DNA of 64,000 nt from Bradyrhizobium sp. RD5-C2 (GTDB lineage Bacteria > Pseudomonadota > Alphaproteobacteria > Rhizobiales > Xanthobacteraceae). This document shows positions 1-7,508 of the stretch, piece by piece. The stretch spans positions 287,818-351,817 of the forward strand of contig NZ_BOVL01000019.1 of the NCBI RefSeq assembly GCF_019972155.1. The letters run 5' to 3'. The position numbers and the translations under genes were made by a program. The notes beneath the pieces are model-generated. The model worked only from the letters and a program-made list of their open reading frames with translations. It was not told where the DNA came from and did no database searches. Positions within the stretch are counted from its first letter, which is position 1; every line of letters begins with the position of its first letter.

Positions 1-210
1 CTGGTTGACGATGCGGCCGCCGATGTCGATCTCGCCGCCGGTGATGGTCTCGAGGCCAGCGACCATGCGCAGCAGGGTGGACTTGCCGCAGCCGCTTGGC
101 CCGACCAGCACGCAGAACTGGCCGTCGCCGACGTCGACATCGACGCCCTTGATGGCCTCGAAGCCGCCGGGATAGGTCTTGCGGACGCTGCGCAGCGTGA
201 CGTTAGCCAT
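1..210 (-). CDS. ugpC: sn-glycerol-3-phosphate ABC transporter ATPase, N-terminal part (cut by window edge)
   Basis: Only the first 70 codons are present; the gene runs off the left edge. The start ATG (208-210) overlaps the stop of the upstream permease gene (TAATG), so the two are translationally coupled. The fragment holds the Walker A motif GPSGCGKST around residues 38-46, preceded by the strand typical of the MalK/UgpC branch of sugar-type ABC ATPases. As the last gene of a ugpB-A-E-C order it would energise uptake of glycerol-3-phosphate or a related phosphodiester. The substrate is inferred from its neighbours; a close sugar importer ATPase is the alternative. Confidence 0.85.
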   Translation of the reverse strand, partial: MANVTLRSVRKTYPGGFEAIKGVDVDVGDGQFCVLVGPSGCGKSTLLRMVAGLETITGGEIDIGGRIVNQ

Positions 211-1058
211 TACTTTTCCGTCTCCACCAATCCGCGCACGAACAGTTTCTGCATCACGACGACGACGAACACCGGCGGCAGCATCGCGAGCAGCGCGGTC
301 GCCATCACCACGGGCCATTCGGTCAGCGCGTCGGTCGTGGTGATCATCTTGCGGATGCCGACCTGGATGGTCTGCATGTCATCGCGCGTGGTGATCAAGA
401 GCGGCCAGAGATACTGATTCCAGCCGAGGATGAACAGGATCACGAACAACGCGGCCATGTTGGTGCGCGACAGCGGCAGCAGCGTATCCCAGAAGAAGCG
501 GAACGGGCCCGCGCCGTCGATCCGCGAGGCTTCCAGCAACTCGTCCGGCACGGTCATGAAGAACTGCCGGAACAGCAGCGTCGCGGTGGCGGAGGCGATC
601 AGCGGCAGCGACAGGCCGGCATAGCTGTCGAGCAGATGCAGATCGGCGACGATCTTGTAGGTCGGATAGATGCGCACCTCGACCGGCAGCATCAAGGTGA
701 TGAAGATGATCCAGAAGATCGCCATCCGGAACGGAAAGCGGAAATAGACGATCGCGTAGGCCGAGATGATCGAGATCGCGATTTTGCCGACCGCGATCAG
801 GAGCGCCATGATCAGCGAGTTCAGCATCATGTTGAGCACCGGCTCGCGGGTCGAGCCGCTCGTGCCGACAAACAGTGTCTGGTAGTAGGTCTCGAAGAAA
901 TGGCCGCCGGGCAACAGCGACATCTGGCCGTTGGCGATGACGGCGTTGTCCTGGGTCGAGGCGACGATTGCCAGATAGACCGGGAAGGCGACGATCGCGA
1001 TCCCGATCCACAGGATGGCGTGAGCCAGATAGCGCTGGAAGCCCTCCTCCTCGACCAT
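210..1058 (-). CDS. ugpE: sn-glycerol-3-phosphate ABC transporter permease UgpE
   Basis: This 282-aa inner-membrane permease begins MVEEEGFQRYLAH, and its ATG overlaps the stop of ugpA (TGATG). It has about six hydrophobic segments. The ABC-permease EAA loop is visible as EASRIDGAGPFRFFWDTLLP in the C-terminal half, the site that contacts the ATPase. It would pair with UgpA to form the translocation pore. The reading frame stays open well upstream of this start, but that stretch overlaps ugpA out of frame and does not look like protein, so the start at 1058 is preferred. Confidence 0.88.
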   Translation of the reverse strand: MVEEEGFQRYLAHAILWIGIAIVAFPVYLAIVASTQDNAVIANGQMSLLPGGHFFETYYQTLFVGTSGSTREPVLNMMLNSLIMALLIAVGKIAISIISAYAIVYFRFPFRMAIFWIIFITLMLPVEVRIYPTYKIVADLHLLDSYAGLSLPLIASATATLLFRQFFMTVPDELLEASRIDGAGPFRFFWDTLLPLSRTNMAALFVILFILGWNQYLWPLLITTRDDMQTIQVGIRKMITTTDALTEWPVVMATALLAMLPPVFVVVVMQKLFVRGLVETEK

Positions 1059-1939
1059 CAGTAGGTTACCTTGCGTTCGACGAAGCGGAACTGGATGCCG
1101 GTCAGCACGATGACGATGACCATCAGGATGACCGACTGCGCCGCCGAGGAGCCGAGATTGCCGCCGAGCAGGCCATCGGTATAGACCTTGTAGACCAGCG
1201 TTTCGGTTGCCTTGCCGGGGCCGCCGCGGGTCATCGTGTCGATGATGCCGAAGGTGTCGAAGAAGGCGTAGACGATGTTGATGACCAGCAGGAAGAAGAT
1301 GGTCGGCGACAGCAGCGGGAAGATCACGGTCCAGAACCGCCGCATCGGGCGGGCGCCGTCGATCGCGGCGGCCTCGATCACGCTCTTCGGTATGCTCTGC
1401 AGCCCGGCAAGGAAGAACAGGAAATTGTAGGAAATCTGCTTCCAGGCCGCGGCGAGGATGATCAGGGCCGCCGCCTGGTCGCCGTTGAGCAGCGGATTCC
1501 AGTCGACGCCCATGGCGCGCAGATAGCGCGACAGCACGCCGAGCGAGGGGTGCAGCATGAACACCCAGAGCACGCCGACCACTGGCGGGGCGACGGCATA
1601 CGGCCAGATCAGCAGCGTACGGTAGAGCATCGAGCCGCGCAGCGGCTTGTCGGCCATGACAGCGAGCAGCAGCGCGAACGACAGCGAGGAGACCGCGATC
1701 GCAAGCGAGAACGCGAAGGTTCGGACGATCGCCGCGAAATAGGCCGGGTCCTTGAACAATTCGAGATAGTTCTCGAACCACACGAAGGTGGTCGAAAGGC
1801 CGAAGGCGTCCTGCAGCAGGAAGGATTGGATCACCGCCTGCGCGGCCGGCCAGTAGAAAAAGATCAGAACGATTGCGAGTTGCGGGGCAACCAGCGCGTA
1901 AGGCAACAGCTTTGATTGGAAAATCGATTGCTTTTGCAT
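1058..1939 (-). CDS. ugpA: sn-glycerol-3-phosphate ABC transporter permease UgpA
   Basis: This 293-aa permease has an N-terminal membrane segment (about residues 13-33), a long MalF-type periplasmic loop, and the EAA motif EAAAIDGARPMRRFW in the C-terminal half. It forms a heterodimer with UgpE. It lies 62 bp downstream of the binding-protein gene, and that gap holds a strong hairpin. The tight coupling to ugpE and ugpC supports a single transport operon read on the minus strand. Confidence 0.88.
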   Translation of the reverse strand: MQKQSIFQSKLLPYALVAPQLAIVLIFFYWPAAQAVIQSFLLQDAFGLSTTFVWFENYLELFKDPAYFAAIVRTFAFSLAIAVSSLSFALLLAVMADKPLRGSMLYRTLLIWPYAVAPPVVGVLWVFMLHPSLGVLSRYLRAMGVDWNPLLNGDQAAALIILAAAWKQISYNFLFFLAGLQSIPKSVIEAAAIDGARPMRRFWTVIFPLLSPTIFFLLVINIVYAFFDTFGIIDTMTRGGPGKATETLVYKVYTDGLLGGNLGSSAAQSVILMVIVIVLTGIQFRFVERKVTY

Positions 1940-1953
1940 GATCTCGGCAAAAT

Positions 1954-1978
1954 GGCAGGCCGCTTGTCGCGGCCTGCC
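1954..1978 (-). promoter_or_regulatory. intercistronic hairpin between ugpB and ugpA
   Basis: GGCAGGCCGC (1954-1963) and GCGGCCTGCC (1969-1978) form a perfect 10-bp stem with a 5-nt loop in the ugpB-ugpA gap. In the transcribed direction it is followed by ATTTTGCC, too weak a U-tract for a full terminator. Similar hairpins after binding-protein genes are known to stabilise the upstream message or attenuate read-through, giving more binding protein than permease. The role here is inferred. Confidence 0.6.
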
Positions 1979-2001
1979 GGTTGAGGTCTCAAGACATCAT
2001 G

Positions 2002-3318
2002 TCAGTGGACGGCGGTCTTTTCAAACTGCCGCAGCATCTGGTTGCCGCGCTCGACGGCCGAGTCCAGCGCCTGCTTGGCGGTCTTCTTGCCGGCCAGCGC
2101 CTGCTCGATCTCTTCCGACCACATGTCGCGCAGCTGCACCATGTTGCCGAGGCGTAGACCGCGGGAATTCTCGGTCGGCTCCTTGTTGGTGAGCTCGAGC
2201 AGCGGCGTCTCCAGATAGGGCTGGTCCTTGTAGAAGCCCTCTTCCTTGGCCTTGGCGTAGGCTGCCTTGGTGATCGGCAGATAGCCCGAGGCCTTGTGGA
2301 TCCAGATTTGGCGATCGGTGTCCGAGAGGAAGGTCAGGAACTTGGCCACGCCCTTGTATTCCTCGGCCGACTTGCCGCCCATCACCCAGAGCGAGGCGCC
2401 GCCGATGATCGAGTTTTGCGGCGCGCCCTTGACGTCGGGATAATACGGCATCGGCGCGGCGGTGAAGTTGAACTTGGCCTGCGCCTTGACGTTGCCGAAG
2501 AAGGCCGACGAGGTCAGGTAGATCGGACACTCACCCGCGGTAAAGCGGCCTTCGCCGGTGTTGGTGCGGCCGGCGTAGTCGTAGGTCTTGTCCTTCTGCA
2601 GCTCGACCAGGTTCTCGAGATGCTTGACTTGCAACGGGCCGTTGAATTCGAGCACGGTGTCGAAGCCGTCGAGGCCGTTGGCCTTGCTGGCGAGCGGCAC
2701 GTTGTGCCAGGCCGAGAGCTGCTCGAGATTGACCCAGGTGACCCACGAGCCGGAGAAGCCGCAGTTGGTGTAGCCGGCCGCCTTCAGCTTCTTGGCGTCC
2801 TCGAACACTTGCGGCCAGGTCTTCGGGATCTCCGCGATGTTGGCCTTCTTCAGCGCGTCGAGATTGACCCACATCACGGTCGACGACGAGTTGAAGGGGA
2901 ACGACAGCATCTCGCCCTTCGAGGTCGAGTAGTAGCCGGTGATCGCGGGCAGATAGACACTCGGATCGAACTTCTCGCCGGCATCGGCCATCAGCTTGTA
3001 GACCGGTTTGACGGCGCCGGTGGCGGCCATCATGGTCGCGGTGCCGACCTCGAACACCTGCATGATGTGCGGCGCGTTGCCGGCGCGGAATGCGGCGATG
3101 CCGGCGTTCATGGTGTCGGCGTAGCCGCCCTTGTAGGTCGGGATCACCTTGTAGTCGGACTGCGAGGCGTTGAAGTCGTTGGCCAGCTTGACGATGACGT
3201 CGTTGTTGGCGCCGGTCATCGCGTGCCACCACTGAATCTCGGTCACAGCAAACGCAGGCGACGCGAATACAAGCGTGGCAGCGGCTGCCGCAGCAGCGCC
3301 GAGTCGTCGAAGAATCAT
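2002..3318 (-). CDS. ugpB: periplasmic sn-glycerol-3-phosphate-binding protein UgpB
   Basis: This 438-aa extracellular solute-binding protein (family 1) has a clear Sec signal peptide: a basic start MILRRLG, an Ala-rich core, and an ASPAFA cleavage region near residue 25. The mature start TEIQWWHAMTG is characteristic of UgpB proteins. The first in-frame codon is a TTG at 3321, but the ATG at 3318 sits behind a strong GGGAGGGG Shine-Dalgarno and is preferred. It is the first gene of the transporter operon and delivers glycerol-3-phosphate or glycerophosphodiesters to UgpAE. Confidence 0.9.
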   Translation of the reverse strand: MILRRLGAAAAAAATLVFASPAFAVTEIQWWHAMTGANNDVIVKLANDFNASQSDYKVIPTYKGGYADTMNAGIAAFRAGNAPHIMQVFEVGTATMMAATGAVKPVYKLMADAGEKFDPSVYLPAITGYYSTSKGEMLSFPFNSSSTVMWVNLDALKKANIAEIPKTWPQVFEDAKKLKAAGYTNCGFSGSWVTWVNLEQLSAWHNVPLASKANGLDGFDTVLEFNGPLQVKHLENLVELQKDKTYDYAGRTNTGEGRFTAGECPIYLTSSAFFGNVKAQAKFNFTAAPMPYYPDVKGAPQNSIIGGASLWVMGGKSAEEYKGVAKFLTFLSDTDRQIWIHKASGYLPITKAAYAKAKEEGFYKDQPYLETPLLELTNKEPTENSRGLRLGNMVQLRDMWSEEIEQALAGKKTAKQALDSAVERGNQMLRQFEKTAVH

Positions 3319-3471
3319 CAAAAGCCCCTCCCGGTTGGAACGTCATCTTTCGTTGCGCGCGTTAACAGCGCCGGATGACGTTCAAATGACCGTATAAACG
3401 AAAGCCATGGTAGGGGGGAAGCCGAAGCAAAGGGAAGCGGTAAAAAAGGCTGACATCGCGGCCCACGTGCG

Positions 3472-3575
3472 TGCGGTGCAACGCCGGACGCGACGTTGCA
3501 CCGCAGGGGCTGATGTGCTGGCGTGACGCGAACCGGTGCCCATCCCGCATCAGGTGCGGGACGGGCTTTGCTCGA
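3472..3575. repeat. palindromic intergenic repeats upstream of ugpB
   Basis: The 262-bp gap between ugpB and the CoA-transferase holds a perfect 12-bp inverted repeat (TGCGGTGCAACG at 3472-3483, CGTTGCACCGCA at 3494-3505). It is followed by ACGCGAACCGGTGCCC (from about 3527) and GCTCGAATACGCT near 3570. The second part resembles an element at 40326-40369, so it is likely a copy of the same dispersed family. No further gene was seen in this gap. Confidence 0.55.
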
Positions 3576-3583
3576 ATACGCTG

Positions 3584-4789
3584 TCAGCGCTTGCGCTGGG
3601 GACCGCAGACCACGCCCTTGTCGACCAGGCCGTTGATCTCGTCCTTGGAGTAGCCGAACTCGCCGAGCACTTCCGCAGCGTGCTGGCTGAACTTCGGCGG
3701 CGTGCGGCGCAGGCTCGGCTTGGTGCGTTCGAGCCGGATCGGCGAGGCGACGCCCTTGTACCAATCCTTCTCGATGACGTCGCCGCGATGGATCGTGTGC
3801 GGGTTGGTCAGCGCCTGGTCGATCTTCTGTACCGGGCCGGCCGGCAGGCCGGCGGCGAGCAGCCGGTTGCACAGCGGCTCGGCCTCGTGCTGGCTGAAGA
3901 CAGCGGCAAGCTCGGCGCGCAGCGCATCGCGGTTGGCGATGCGGTCCTTGTTGCGGGCAAAGCGCGGATCGGTGCCGAGCTCGGGCTTGCCGATCTCCTT
4001 GGCGAGCTTGCGGAAGGTGCCGTCATTGCCGACGCCGATGAAGATGTTGTCGGTCTTGGTCGGGAAGATCGCATAAGGCACAAGGTTCGGATGCTCGTTG
4101 CCGGTGAGCGATGGCGGCTTGCCATGCATGAAATAGTTCGCGGTGTGCGGATGCATGATCGCAAGCCCGGTTTCATACAGCGTGGTTTCGATGAACTGGC
4201 CGAGCCCGGAGCGCTGCCGCTCCGACAGCGCCATCAGGATGCCGATCGCCGCATAGAGCCCGGTCGTGATGTCGACCAGCGGCACGCCGATGCGCATCGG
4301 GCCGCTCTCCGGCGAGCCGGTCGCCGCGATCATGCCGGTCATCGCCTGGATGATCGCGTCATAGCCGGGATTGCCGCCGCGCGGGCCGTCGGCGCCGAAG
4401 CCGGAGATCCGGCAATGCACGAGGCGCGGAAATTTCGCGCGCAGCACGTCGTTGCCGATGCCCCATTTGTCGAGCGTGCCCGGCTTGAAATTCTCGATCA
4501 GCACGTCGGCGGTCTCGAGCATCTTCATCAGCACCGCGCGGCCGCCCTCGGAGGCGAGGTCGAGGCCGATCGAGCGCTTGTTGCGGTTAATGCCGACGAA
4601 ATAGGCCGCGTCTTCCTCATGGAAGGGAGGGCCCCAGTCGCGCACCTCGTCGCCGGCAGGCGGCTCGACCTTGATTACGTCGGCGCCGTGGTCGGCAAGG
4701 ATCTGGGTGCAATACGGGCCGCCGAGCACGCGCGTCAGATCGATCACGCGCAGTCCGGTCATCGCGCCCGTAGCCGCTGGGGTATTCAT
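3584..4789 (-). CDS. CaiB/BaiF (class III) CoA-transferase family protein
   Basis: This 401-aa protein moves CoA between carboxylic acids, as in formyl-CoA:oxalate or carnitine CoA transfer. The family opening GLRVIDLTRVLGGPYC (residues 12-27) is present. The putative catalytic aspartate is Asp144 in GYDAIIQAM, matching the Asp of class III enzymes that forms the aspartyl-CoA anhydride. Length is usual for the family. It stands alone, with no acyl-CoA dehydrogenase or hydratase beside it, so the substrate cannot be named. Confidence 0.88.
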   Translation of the reverse strand: MNTPAATGAMTGLRVIDLTRVLGGPYCTQILADHGADVIKVEPPAGDEVRDWGPPFHEEDAAYFVGINRNKRSIGLDLASEGGRAVLMKMLETADVLIENFKPGTLDKWGIGNDVLRAKFPRLVHCRISGFGADGPRGGNPGYDAIIQAMTGMIAATGSPESGPMRIGVPLVDITTGLYAAIGILMALSERQRSGLGQFIETTLYETGLAIMHPHTANYFMHGKPPSLTGNEHPNLVPYAIFPTKTDNIFIGVGNDGTFRKLAKEIGKPELGTDPRFARNKDRIANRDALRAELAAVFSQHEAEPLCNRLLAAGLPAGPVQKIDQALTNPHTIHRGDVIEKDWYKGVASPIRLERTKPSLRRTPPKFSQHAAEVLGEFGYSKDEINGLVDKGVVCGPQRKR

Positions 4790-4963
4790 GGAAACAACCT
4801 TCGCTCAGTTGGGACTAGAAGACGAGGTCCCAGAGCTAACGGTCTTCAGGCGAGGCAGCAATGCTTCCGTCGGCGCAGGCCCATGCAGCAGGCGGCGCAT
4901 GCGTTCGCCAAGCGAACTGAAAAGAGCGAACTGGCATTTGCAATGCAATGCTCTCTTGAATGC

Positions 4964-4996
4964 AATAGTCCGCCACGCGGGACGTGGCGGACTATT
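4964..4996 (-). terminator. long 3' hairpin after ohr
   Basis: AATAGTCCGCCACG (4964-4977) and its exact complement (4983-4996) form a 14-bp perfect stem with a 5-nt loop, 12 bp beyond the ohr stop. No U-run follows on the minus strand (GCATTCAAGAG), so it is not a canonical intrinsic terminator. It probably protects the 3' end or assists termination. The rest of the 4790-5008 gap shows nothing recognisable. Confidence 0.5.
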
Positions 4997-5008
4997 GGCG
5001 TCGGTGAA

Positions 5009-5434
5009 TTAGACGACGCTCAGCTTGACGTCGACATTGCCGCGGGTCGCGTTGGAATACGGGCACACATGGTGGGCCTTCTCGACCAGCGCTTCGGCGT
5101 CGGCGCGGGACAGGCCGGGCAGCGAGACGGCGAGGTCAACGGCAAGGCCGAAGCCGCCTTCCGAGCGCGGGCCGATGCCGACCGTCGAGGTCACCGAGGC
5201 GTCGGCGGGAACCTTGGGGCCGCCCTGTGAGGCCACGAACTTCATGGCGCCGATGAAGCAGGCGGCATAGCCGGCTGCGAACAGCTGCTCCGGATTGTTG
5301 CCGGCGCCACCGCCGCCACCGAGCTCCTTCGGGGTCGTGAGCTTGACGTCGAGTGCGCCGTCGAGCGTTGCCGCATGGCCATCGCGGCCGCCGGTTGCCT
5401 TGGCGCTGGTCTTGTAGAGCACGTTCACAGACAT
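5009..5434 (-). CDS. ohr: organic hydroperoxide resistance peroxidase Ohr
   Basis: This 141-aa OsmC/Ohr-family thiol peroxidase reduces organic hydroperoxides using lipoylated or dithiol donors. Two redox cysteines are visible: Cys59 in AAGYAACFIGAM and Cys124 in HHVCPYSNATRGN, the hallmark VCPYSxATRGN motif of Ohr rather than OsmC. The start MSVNVLYKTS follows an AAGGGAG ribosome site; a codon 24 nt upstream is a poorer choice. The gene is divergent from ohrR, with candidate OhrR operators between them. Confidence 0.95.
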   Translation of the reverse strand: MSVNVLYKTSAKATGGRDGHAATLDGALDVKLTTPKELGGGGGAGNNPEQLFAAGYAACFIGAMKFVASQGGPKVPADASVTSTVGIGPRSEGGFGLAVDLAVSLPGLSRADAEALVEKAHHVCPYSNATRGNVDVKLSVV

Positions 5435-5514
5435 CGTGGTCTCCCTTGGGTTTTGCACTTGGGTAGTTTCGACTTGGGTTTGAATTCGATCTCAGATGTA
5501 TTGCATGCGGTTAA

Positions 5515-5526
5515 ATTGTGCGCAAT
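5515..5526. promoter_or_regulatory. candidate OhrR operator 1
   Basis: ATTG-TGCG-CAAT is a perfect inverted repeat within an AT-rich stretch (TTAAATTGTGCGCAATATAATTT spans 5511-5533) between the divergent ohr and ohrR genes. AATTG/CAATT half-sites resemble operators described for OhrR. Binding is inferred from position and symmetry. Confidence 0.5.
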
Positions 5527-5549
5527 ATAATTTATGCGGCCTCACATTT

Positions 5550-5563
5550 AATTGTTCGCAATT
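5550..5563. promoter_or_regulatory. candidate OhrR operator 2
   Basis: AATTG-TTCG-CAATT is a perfect 5-bp-arm inverted repeat 42 bp upstream of the ohrR start. It shares its half-site and a 4-nt spacer with operator 1. The two copies sit 35 bp apart, which suits repression of both divergent promoters. Confidence 0.55.
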
Positions 5564-5604
5564 GAATCCGTGGTCCCGAGAGGCCAGAATGACGCGGAAA
5601 CGAG

Positions 5605-6084
5605 ATGGATTCGATGGGAATCATGGTCAGGAAACAGACGGCGGCGGATCAGGCGCTGCGGCTCGATAACCAGATCTGCTTTGCGGTCTATTCGACCGCG
5701 CACGCCTTCAACCGCGTCTACAAGCCGCTGCTCGACCGGCTCGGGCTGACCTACCCGCAGTATCTCGTGATGCTGGCGCTGTGGGAGCGCGACGACGTGC
5801 CGGTGAAGGACCTCGGCGAGCGGCTGTTCCTGGATTCCGGTACGCTGACGCCGCTCTTGAAGCGGCTGGAGGCGGCGGAGCTGATCAAGCGGACCCGCAG
5901 CACCGAAGACGAGCGCGTTGTGCTGATCGCGCTGACGCCGCAGGGCCACGCGCTGCGCGAAAAGGCCAAGGCCGTTCCGCAGTCGATCCTCGCGGCCTCG
6001 GACTGCACGGTTGGCGAGTTGATGACGATGAAGAACGAGATCGTCGCGTTGCGCGACCGGCTCAATGCGGTGCTGGGGGAGTAG
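5605..6084 (+). CDS. ohrR: MarR-family organic-peroxide sensor repressor OhrR
   Basis: This 159-aa winged-helix repressor has its sensing cysteine at Cys25 in DNQICFAVYS and a second cysteine at Cys134 in ASDCTVGEL, consistent with the 2-Cys OhrR class. The recognition-helix region LDSGTLTPLLKRLEAAELI and the wing TRSTEDERVVLI are both clear. ATGs at 5605, 5614 and 5623 are all possible starts; the first follows a GGAAACGAG site. It is divergent from ohr, which it presumably derepresses on peroxide oxidation. Confidence 0.93.
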   Translation: MDSMGIMVRKQTAADQALRLDNQICFAVYSTAHAFNRVYKPLLDRLGLTYPQYLVMLALWERDDVPVKDLGERLFLDSGTLTPLLKRLEAAELIKRTRSTEDERVVLIALTPQGHALREKAKAVPQSILAASDCTVGELMTMKNEIVALRDRLNAVLGE

Positions 6085-6108
6085 GCGGCGTGCAACGAGC
6101 CGCGCCCG

Positions 6109-6297
6109 TCAGGGCAGCACCGGCACGCGACAAGTCGCGCACTGGAAATCGCTGCCGCGCTCGTCGTGACGAATCTCAAAGCCCTCCGGGACCCGATCGA
6201 TCCGATTTCTAAAGGGAGCGATTTCCGAAAGCCGGGCATGGCCCGTGCGTTGGCACCTCGGGCACCGCAAGAATTCCGTCCAGCTGGAATCGCGCAT
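6109..6297 (-). CDS. small zinc-ribbon protein, function unknown
   Basis: This 62-aa ORF starts MRDSSWTEFLRCPRC. It has two CxxC knuckles (CPRC near residue 12 and CATC near residue 54) separated by about 40 residues, the pattern of a small zinc ribbon. A start 39 nt upstream in the same frame is possible. It converges with ohrR, whose stop is 24 bp away. The spaced cysteine pairs are the only evidence for a real product. Confidence 0.5.
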   Translation of the reverse strand: MRDSSWTEFLRCPRCQRTGHARLSEIAPFRNRIDRVPEGFEIRHDERGSDFQCATCRVPVLP

Positions 6298-6383
6298 GGC
6301 TTGGCGTCCGTTGGCGACGGACAAGATAGCAACCAATGGACGCTCGAGCTTTGTTCTGGATCAAAGATGCGGGGCGGAGGCTG

Positions 6384-6629
6384 CTAAAGGCGCTTCTTGG
6401 CGAAGGCGCGGCCACTGTGGGACTTGAGGTATTTCTCGAACGCCAGCGCTTTGTACTTGTCGGGAAACGCGCAGTACCAGACGAGCTGCCACGGCTTGAA
6501 TTTTGAAGTGTGCGCGGACTTGCCGGCATTGTGCTCGGGAATCCGTCGTTTCAGATCCTCGGTGGCGCCAACGTATTCCTGATCAGGGAAGTCGATGCTG
6601 CGGATGATGTAGACGTACCACATGCGCAT
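6384..6629 (-). CDS. single-domain GIY-YIG nuclease-superfamily protein
   Basis: This 81-aa protein consists of one GIY-YIG fold. The first strand WYVYIIRS stands for GIY, and YVGATEDLKRRIPEHN supplies the second motif and the conserved Arg. HTSKFKPWQLVWYCAF and FEKYLKSHSGRAFAKKRL complete the YhbQ/UPF0213-like domain. Such proteins are widespread and mostly uncharacterised; DNA-damage roles have been proposed for some. There is no obvious operon partner. ATGs at 6629 and 6623 are both possible. Confidence 0.85.
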   Translation of the reverse strand: MRMWYVYIIRSIDFPDQEYVGATEDLKRRIPEHNAGKSAHTSKFKPWQLVWYCAFPDKYKALAFEKYLKSHSGRAFAKKRL

Positions 6630-6693
6630 CCACAGTTGGCCGGAGTACCGAACCGTTCGTGATATCGATAAAGGGGTGTGTTGACCCGTCCGT

Positions 6694-6779
6694 CTTCGCC
6701 CTTCGGGCTACGCCGGACACCACGCTTCGCCCTTCAGGCAACCCGTGGCTGCGCCACGCGTAGCCCGAAGGGCGAAGCG

Positions 6780-6784
<5 letters not shown>
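6694..6784. repeat. nested palindromic repeat abutting the tRNA-Ala 3' end
   Basis: A 20-bp perfect inverted repeat (6694-6713 and 6758-6777, arm CTTCGCCCTTCGGGCTACGC) encloses a second arm, ACCACGCTTCGCCCTTC (6719-6735). This can pair alternatively with GAAGGGCGAAGCGTGG at 6768-6783. The element therefore has two competing foldings, and its right end runs into the CCA of the tRNA gene. It looks like a dispersed palindromic element that also serves as the tRNA's downstream hairpin. Confidence 0.65.
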
Positions 6785-6855
<71 letters not shown>

Positions 6856-6951
6856 TTATCCAGTTGGGATGATCCTGGGGGGATCAATCCCGGCCCGCGC
6901 GGCCTGGATGACTCGCGCGGCAGCACCGTTGATCATAGATCGGCGCCGATC

Positions 6952-7371
6952 TCAAGTCTCTTCGTCGCCGCCGACGTCACCAATAATATCGGTCACGTCC
7001 TCATCGCCCTCTTCCTCGTCGGCGATGAAGGTCGAATCGTCGTCGTCATCGTCGTCGATGGTCTCATCGACCTCGATATCGTCCTCGGATTCGGGAACCA
7101 CGGCCTTGACCTTGCCGGTGTTCTCCTCGGCATCGGCCTCCTCGAGCGAGACCAACTCTTCGGTCTCGGCCGCCTCGGGCATCTCGGCGGCGGTCGCAGG
7201 CGAACTGACGGTGGCGCCACGGCCGCCCCGCGGCGGGGCGACAGGCGCGATCGGCACGACCTCACCGGTGTAGGGCGAAATCACCGGATTCTTGTTGAGG
7301 TCGTAGAACTTCTTGCCCGTGGTCGGGCAAATGCGCTTGGTTCCGAGCTCGGACTTAGCCAACGTGGTCAT
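6952..7371 (-). CDS. FYDLN-type acidic protein (TIGR02300-like), function unknown
   Basis: This 139-aa protein has a conserved head, GTKRICPTTGKKFYDLNKNP, which carries the FYDLN signature. The head is followed by a linker rich in Pro and Ala and a very acidic tail with long Asp/Glu runs from about residue 75 to the end. I recall the family as alphaproteobacterial and of unknown role. The head resembles a degenerate zinc ribbon and the tail suggests a nucleic-acid mimic or chaperone-like surface, both inference. It is divergent from aroA. Confidence 0.85.
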   Translation of the reverse strand: MTTLAKSELGTKRICPTTGKKFYDLNKNPVISPYTGEVVPIAPVAPPRGGRGATVSSPATAAEMPEAAETEELVSLEEADAEENTGKVKAVVPESEDDIEVDETIDDDDDDDSTFIADEEEGDEDVTDIIGDVGGDEET

Positions 7372-7508
7372 CCCAGAATTTTGCTGAAAAACGGTGCTTC
7401 ACTTGGCTAGTTGAGGAGCCGCTGTCAATAGCGGTTTGCGCGCAAGTGACGGGCGCGTGACGCGGTGTTGCCTATGTGATACCTGCCGCGGCGCGAGAGG
7501 ACACAATC

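Noticed and set aside
210..1781. 523-aa reading frame continuing upstream of ugpE
   Set aside because: Its N-terminal half runs out of frame inside ugpA and is Arg/Ala-rich without membrane segments; the permease begins at 1058.
3536..5230. 564-aa plus-strand frame
   Set aside because: It is the complement of the CoA-transferase and ohr, with the Arg/Asp/Gly/His-rich make-up of antisense frames in GC-rich DNA.
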